Source: Dysidea avara | Taxonomy: Eukaryota > Porifera > Demospongiae > Dictyoceratida > Dysideidae | DNA length: 64,000 nt | Reading direction: 5' to 3' | Assembly (NCBI RefSeq): GCF_963678975.1 | Contig: NC_089276.1 | Coordinates: 32,611,716-32,675,715 of the forward strand | Shown: one piece after another, positions 58,171 to 64,000 of the stretch | How positions within the stretch are numbered: position 1 is the stretch's first letter | Layout: the number at the start of each line of letters is the position of its first letter | Made by a program: the position numbers and the translations under genes | The notes under the pieces: generated by a model | Databases searched by the model: none | What the model was told of the DNA's origin: nothing | The model's input: the letters and a program-made list of their open reading frames with translations, nothing else

Positions 58171-58495
58171 TCTAATCCAAAACAGCCAAGCTGTAAAAAA
58201 GAGTGCGGCCCTGAGAAAGGCTATGGTGAATAAAGATGTGAAATCCAAGGTGGCGGCCAAGAAATGGCTGTGATGGTAGGTTAATGGTAAAAATTTTAAT
58301 AACAACAATTCAGGTGAATTTGGTGCCGCTTGGTCTTGGCACAAAATTCACCTGAATTGTCGTTATTAAAATTTTTACCGTTAACTTACCATCACAGCCA
58401 TTTCTTGGCCGCCACCTTGGATTTCACATCTTTTTTCACCATAGCCTTTCTCAGGGCCGCACTCTTTTTTTACAGCTTGGCTGTTTTGGATTAGA
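58171..58495. repeat. long near-perfect palindrome
   Basis: Arms of about 150 bp (TCTAATCCAAAACAGCCAAG against CTTGGCTGTTTTGGATTAGA at the ends; AATTCAGGTGAATTTGGTGC region at the centre) with few mismatches. It is the third and best-kept copy of the palindromic module at 4028 and 28600. Confidence 0.88.
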
Positions 58496-59408
58496 TCATA
58501 TTATTTTCATGGAATTAATTAAGCTCTATGGTTTGAAATATCCACCTAATATGCTAGCATTACACTGGCATAGCACTTCAGCCTATTTGTTTTGTAAATT
58601 TGACACAGGCCTACCTCATCTTGTATTAGCCACAATCATAACTAGTGCTGATAATGAAGCATAAGTCATGGGATGTGATATAGTCATTTTGTGTTTACAG
58701 TCATATTAGCTACCTACATATACCAGATGAGGTAGTCTCTTGTGCCATTTTTTCCTTGTCTAATGAGCCTCCTTAAACTAACAACCTTCAACAAGTTTCC
58801 TTTAGTTCTACATCAGGTAGGGGAAGCTACACTCCAATTTATTGAAATTACTCCAGCCAATCCCAAAATATGGGCAGCCAAAGTTTTGATTTTTTCTTCT
58901 TAAGAAGCTCACTGAGGCTTAGAATTTACATAAATTCTCATTTTTGCACACATTACAAAATTGCTATAAATGCAACCCTTTACTCGATTGCCTCAAAAAT
59001 TGGTGCACTTTATGTATATGAAATTTGACTCTATTCATGGTTAATTGCTTAACAAAAAAAAAAAGATGTTCTGTTACAGCTACAGGGCGAACTGCTTAAT
59101 TGTGGTGCACATAGATTAATTATTGATCTATTGTGGTTTGAAAAGAAATGCACTGTACAACTTTGGCTCCACACCCAGTAGTTATATAGTTAAGATAGTT
59201 GTAGTCACATGTTTGCAACCGAAGTGATATTTGCACATTAGACCTTAAAATTCATCTTATTAGATAATGAAATAATTACAAACAAATCACAGATTATTGG
59301 AATATCCAATGACTAAATAAAATCTACTAAACAGTTATCTCTGAGGCTTCTTGAACTGATGAGGTGCACTACAATTAGAACACATTAAGGAGATTACATT
59401 AATAAGTG

Positions 59409-60019
59409 TCAGCAACCTCTTGTAAGTAAAACTGTTTTCTGGTGTGTCCGGGAAAATGGAGTGTGCCCCTACAAGTAGAATAAGTTTTAAAACATTAAAA
59501 CATTCCTGATACCAAAAACATATCAGTTATCCATACCATATATACAGTTTAAATGTTACAAATTTATATGTGAAATTAGCCAAATCAAAATCTCACCAAT
59601 ATCTTTGTTACTCTAACGCTCCATGCTTAACAGACAACCTGTTCACCAAATCAAACAGTCCCTCAGCACAAAAAGTTTCCAATTACAGAAACTAGAACAT
59701 GGTATACATATTTTGTGATATTTAATGAGGTCTCTAATATCACATAGAGCACAAGTTTTTACCATATTAATAAGCTAGACATCACCTTTTGTTGTTGTTT
59801 CTTGTGACCATATTGTTGTTGTGTGGAGTAAGGATTAAATGGTTCAGCAGGTGGATCATGTGATCCAGTGATATCACTGAAGCTTGTCAGGGTATAATCA
59901 TGAGGTGTGAACGTGTCAGATGATGTGACATTGTTGTAACGGGGCTTCTTGGCTGGTGGACCTGCTGGTGTAGTAGAGCCTTCTGATTGTGGGTTGTCTT
60001 TCTTCCGCTGTGTTAACTC
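59409..60019 (-). pseudogene. partial tandem duplicate of EXOSC10/RRP6-like 3' exons
   Basis: Exon 60019-59786 (78 codons, ELTQRKKDNPQSEGSTTPAG... to KKQQQK) is open with AG and GTGATG borders and about 95% like the right copy. The last exon, 59468-59409, has lost 10 bases relative to the right copy, so it reads GHTPFSRTHQKTVLLTRGC and then TGA instead of the GNKSFTYKR end. No upstream exon of this copy is found between it and the right copy. It could be a dead 3' fragment or provide an alternative C-terminus by long-range splicing. Confidence 0.7.
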
Positions 60020-62284
60020 CTAATAAAATGATTACTGTAGAGATGGGTGTTGTATGAGTGCATGCATGCGTGTGTGGTGTACTGTATGCATGCATGCATT
60101 TTTAACCCCAATGACTAGAATTGACTGTTATAAATTTTCTTTTTTCCCCTCTGCAATCAATATTTGTACCCCAACACGTGATTGATTTAACAGAGATTGA
60201 CCAATTCAAGCACAGCCTAGCTGGACTAGTAGCTAACTGTTTAATAATTTATTAATGTGTATATATGGTCTTGTGTATAGTAAATATTGTATAATTATAT
60301 AAGTTTGTTTTTCTTTTGTAATTGACAGTAGCAATTGTACCCTTTTTTGTGCACCATACTCTTTTGAGGTCTGCACAACAATCAATAATAATAATAATGT
60401 ACGTATGTGTATATATAGCATGCGTATGCTTTGACGAAATAATTAAGTGTCAAAATTGTTTTTGAAATGTAAGCTTGTAAGGCAATGGCCTTCCCATTGA
60501 ATAAATTTGTTTGACTTAAGTCACTTAACCATTAAACTTGCATAATCCAGAAAACTGGATTTAAGCTAAATAAATATGCATGCCTTACACAAAATGAAGT
60601 AACTTTCGAAGCGTCCATCCAATGGCTATGCAATTTACATCATTCTACTTGTGATGTAACAAGGATTAAAATAATACCTAGGGTTTTACCCTAACGCTAA
60701 ATAATGAGGCCAAAACTTGCCGTGAAAATAACTTTTTGGTAAGGAAACATGCAAACCCTTTACAAAATGGTCGATAACTCGATGGTAATTGCTCCTATCA
60801 CCTTGCAACAACTTCCAATCGATCCATCATAAAATTTTCTATCAGGCCATATGCGACTCATGTGAGTAAACCCACAATCAAAATTAAGCACATAGCAAGA
60901 ATTTTGAAACATGGAGACGAGACGAGACTCGTCACTGTTGTTATTGTTATTATCTACTTTACCAGTTAGGCACTGGAGGGTGTACACAGAAGGCAGAGCC
61001 TGTTCGAGGTGTTTACCCATAGCCTAGGTTCATCACTTCATAACAAGTAAGCCACTGTAGTTACAGTGTTCATTTAATCTTCTCCAAGTAGCCCGGTAAA
61101 CACACTTTTAATCTATGTGTATTTGTAAGCTGTAAGAAGTAAGTTATCCCACCTATAGTGTCGCAGGCAATATAACTATTAGCTACACTGTATGTTGTTT
61201 AAGCTTGGAGGTTGGTTACAGCGTGTGCTTACCAAAGCATGAGGCACTGAGGTTTGAATCCTAACTGGCCACAATTTTGTTTGTGTGTAGGGATGAGGGA
61301 AAATAATGTACTGGAATAATTTTGGAATTTGATGGCAGATGATATTCTGAAGAGCATAAAAAAATTATTATAAAATTAATTGAACATGACATTTGAGAAG
61401 AATTGTAAATAGAATAATTAGTGTATTATTTCCACTTTAATTTTGTTTCCTAGAAACCAACCCTTTTTGTCGCACACTATTTTTCACCTGATATAGTTAG
61501 TGCGGCCAAGAAGGCCAGTACACCAAACCAGATATATTGACAGAAAACCATTTTCATGTAGCTTTGTTGTATCTTTTCTAAAGCACACCATTTTTGCATT
61601 ATAGCTGTCCGCCAGGTACTGCAAGTTAGCTAAGCCATGATCCAAATTTGATTGATCGTGAAATCACTCCAGCCATTCCCAAAATATAGGCAGCCAAAGT
61701 TTCTTCTTAAGAAGCTCACTTCAGCTGGGGCTTAATATAAATTCTCCTTTTTGCACACATTTAGTGTTACTCAATTATATTGCCTCAAAATTGGTACACT
61801 ATGCATGATATTTGATACTCCATATAATAGCATTGTTTTGGCTCCACACAAAGGAGTTACAGGGTGTATATACAATAAACAGGCTTCATTTAGAGTTGAT
61901 TTTAGTCCAGAACTTCATTTGGCACAAAAATCACTCTGATATGTGCAGTAGATAGTAAGAAAATTGTCACAAGGAATGCAAACTGCATGTTGACTTCATA
62001 GGCTTGCGAATGATTAACTAAAAAGGTAAACATCATTTCATGCTACCAATTTTATGGTTAAGGTAGTTGTAGTCACACCTATGCATGCAACCGAAGTGTT
62101 ATTTGCACATAATACCTTAAAATTTATCTTATTAGATAATGAAATTACAAACAAATCACAGATTATTGGAATACCCAATGACTACATAGAAACTATTGAA
62201 TTGTTATCTCTGAGGCTTCTTGAACTGTTGAGGTGTGCTACAATTAGAACAACACATTAAGGAGATTACAATAACAATTGTCAG
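60020..62284. other. spacer between the two EXOSC10-like 3' ends
   Basis: Contains TGCATG-rich microsatellite sequence (60055-60100), a stretch at 60720-61020 whose minus strand is open for 86 codons without recognisable domains, and at 61490-61920 a piece of the composite-repeat body. The last matches 58800-59170, showing that the duplication began inside a transposon. No exon supported. Confidence 0.4.
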
Positions 62285-63288
62285 CTACCTCTTGTAAGTA
62301 AAACTTTTGTTTCCTGTTTTCTGGTGTGTCCGGGGAAATGGAGTGTGCCCCTACAAGTAGAATAAGTTTTAAAACATTAAAACATGACCTGATACATCAG
62401 TTATCCCTGCCATATAGTTACACAGTTCAAATTAATATGTGAAATTAAGCATATCTGCCAAATTAAAATCCCACAATTATCTCTGTTACTCTAATGCTCC
62501 ATGCTTAACAGGCAACCTGCTCACCAAATCAAACGGTGCCTCAATACAAAAGCTGCCAAATAAACTACATATACAAAATGGTCTCTATTAACTAAACCAC
62601 ATCTTGATTAACCAAACAATACACGTGACTGTTCCTTTAGATTACAGTGTGATCTCAATTATCCAAACACCTGTGTGTGTGCCAGTTCAATTGTAAAAGT
62701 GTTCAGATAAGTGAATTAGTTTGGATAAATGAAGCCCATACATTTATATACAGAGCTGTGTTCAACTACTACACCAGTTGACAAAATACTCTAATAAAAC
62801 AGTCACCACTACTGTTTGGACAATCAAGGTCCTATTGTACTTACAGTGCAGTCAGTAGGTGTGCATACTCTCTATGCTCTAATACATTAACTAAACAGAG
62901 TGTTGTACATAAAATGAATGAGTATCATTTATAGAGGGGGGTAAATTTGAACATGTAATTTTACCAGTACACTTTGAAAATGAAGGTACTATTATAAAAC
63001 AGAAAATACAGCACAAGTTTTTACAAAACAGAACCATATTAGCAAACTAGACATCACCTTTTGTTGTTTCTTGTGACCATATTGTTGTTGTGTGGAGTAA
63101 GGATTAAACGGTTCAGCAGGTGGATCATGTGATCCAGTGATATCACTGAAGCTTGTCAGGCTATAATCATGAGGTGTGAATGTGTAAGATGATGTGACAT
63201 TGTTGTAACGAGGCTTCTTGGCTGGTGGACCTGCTGGTGTAGTAGAGCCTTCTGATTGTGGGTTGTCTTTCTTCCGCTGTGATAACTC
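62285..63288 (-). CDS. EXOSC10: EXOSC10/RRP6-like exosome nuclease, last two exons (5' part off window)
   Basis: Exon 63288-63058 (77 codons) and terminal exon 62350-62285 (stop TAG) join in phase 0 across a 707-bp intron. They encode the low-complexity C-terminus: GPPAKKPRYNN, then FTPHDYSLTSFSDI, PFNPYSTQQQYGHKKQQK, and the end GHTPFPRTHQKTGNKSFTYK R. The F-T-P-x-D-Y-S-x-x-x-F motif followed by basic residues and a GNKS end is what I remember from the C-terminus of EXOSC10/Rrp6, the 3'-5' exonuclease of the nuclear exosome that acts in rRNA and snoRNA processing and RNA decay. The catalytic exonuclease and HRDC domains would lie right of the window, so the name rests on the tail only. A tandem copy lies downstream. 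Confidence 0.6.
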
Positions 63289-64000
63289 CTAATAGAATGA
63301 TTATAAATAACACCATATAATAGAGATGTATTTTGTGTATGTGTGTGCATGTGTGAGTGTGCGTGTGCATATACATAGCATGTGTAAACTTCAACATGAA
63401 GACTTGGAGATAGAATCACTTTCAAACAACAAATGTGGAAAAGGAATTAAATCACTCAGCTGTGGTACCTGGTTAACCGGGGAAGCAAATGCCAACTCTC
63501 CATGTCTCACAAAAGGGTGAAGGTTCAGGAGTACCCACACCTTCGCCTGTGGCACATGGTACTGTACAGCCTTCTGCGGGTTAATAGTCCTGGCTGCACC
63601 GACTCACAGCACATAAGTAGCAGGCTATTTTTTTAAAACAGACAAATATAACAACTAATTACATGTGCGGCAAATTTATTAAAACATGTCCTGAAATCTA
63701 CCATATGTTTATACAATAGTGTTAGAAATAATTTATGATCAAAATAAATTGGCTGTTTTTGAAAGAACAAATTTTTGTAAGCTTCTAACAATTTCCCACT
63801 GAGTAAATTCGTTAGACTAAAATGTTTTGGTCAGCCTGATGATGAAATGACTTACTACTGTATTTTATTATTTATTTATTTATTAAGGCTTTACAGCACA
63901 AGTGTTGAAGGTCTGTAGGACACTGGTCCTACAGCCTGTTTAGAGTTGTTACATAAAGTGTGTTTGAAAAGGTGAAAAATATATTTCTAGTACTGTACTA
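63289..64000. other. probable intron of the EXOSC10-like gene
   Basis: GT-rich microsatellite at about 63330-63370 and a dispersed repeat at 63870-63960 (AGGCTTTACAGCACAAGTGT, also at 13160). No further exon is visible before the window ends. Confidence 0.4.

Larger units (their letters stand above)
55310..58495 (-). repeat. composite repeat element, copy 3, with minisatellite core
   Basis: Read left to right: TATCAAGACACACGATAG terminal hairpin, ~500-bp body (to about 55880, with more related sequence to 56090), motif GAGATACTCTAATAGAACAG (56101), CACCCTAATAAAGCATTCAG, minisatellite (56190-58060), AAAGCCAGCCATAGGCCGGC joint, and the palindromic module at 58171-58495. This is the order of copy 2, and of copy 1 inverted, with the minisatellite in the position of the tRNA-like head. 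Confidence 0.65.
58800..63330. repeat. tandem segmental duplication around the EXOSC10-like 3' end
   Basis: About 58800-60050 matches about 61490-63330 in the same order and strand: repeat body, GTAGTCACA segment, GTTATCTCTGAGGCTTCTTG, last exon, intron, penultimate exon. The right intron is longer (707 against 317 bp) because of additional sequence at about 62570-63000. By eye, identity is about 90% in non-coding parts and 95% in the exon. Confidence 0.8.

Noticed and set aside
60760-61020. 86-codon minus-strand frame starting MGKHLEQALPSVYTL
   Set aside because: No domain, an Asn run from AAT/AAC repeats, and no splice partner; probably repeat-derived.

Overview
This is AT-rich animal nuclear DNA, most likely from a demosponge close to Amphimedon queenslandica. 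I infer this from a DEATH-NACHT-LRR receptor gene of the type expanded in sponges, very short introns in the conserved genes next to introns swollen by transposons, a nuclear tRNA-Cys(GCA), and many MITE, LINE and SINE-like families. I see no bacterial operons, CRISPR arrays, rRNA genes or virus-like elements.

Layout. 1-1520 (-): the 5' seven exons of a CIMAP2/LEXM-type ciliary microtubule protein, running off the left edge. 1918-2835 (+): a weak divergent gene that shares the promoter gap. 4025-5263: copy 1 of a composite repeat. 6747-11522 (+): an NLR-type gene (DEATH exon, optional 48-nt exon, NACHT exon) in which one in-frame TGA separates NACHT from the leucine-rich repeats. 11523-19857: a nest of transposons, including a relic of the NLR first exon, a long-TIR element with 9-bp flanks, a 1.5-kb foldback, and a LINE split by a PIF/Harbinger-like MITE. 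19858-51110 (+): a 13-exon gene spread over 31 kb. Its exons join in phase to a predicted 697-residue protein with an unrecognised ~250-residue region followed by coiled coils. Its introns hold a second LINE, several MITEs and a complete TIR-to-TIR 2937-bp pogo-like transposon that carries a HIRAN-like ORF and a Ulp1-like protease ORF beside a decayed transposase.

51111-55309 holds two intact tRNA-Cys genes, two broken tRNA-Cys copies and two hAT-like MITEs. 55310-58495 is a 3.2-kb composite element whose core is a ~31-bp minisatellite organised as a 452-bp higher-order repeat. 58800-63290 (-) holds two tandem copies of the last two exons of an EXOSC10/RRP6-like exosome nuclease gene. The right copy looks intact; the left has a 10-nt deletion that changes the C-terminus.

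The genes do not form one pathway. The strongest candidates for something new are the pogo element with protease and HIRAN-like cargo, the coiled-coil gene with the unrecognised domain beside an NLR, and the composite element that appears to have seeded a higher-order minisatellite. All exon joins were made by eye from splice sites and reading phase, without alignment or transcript data.
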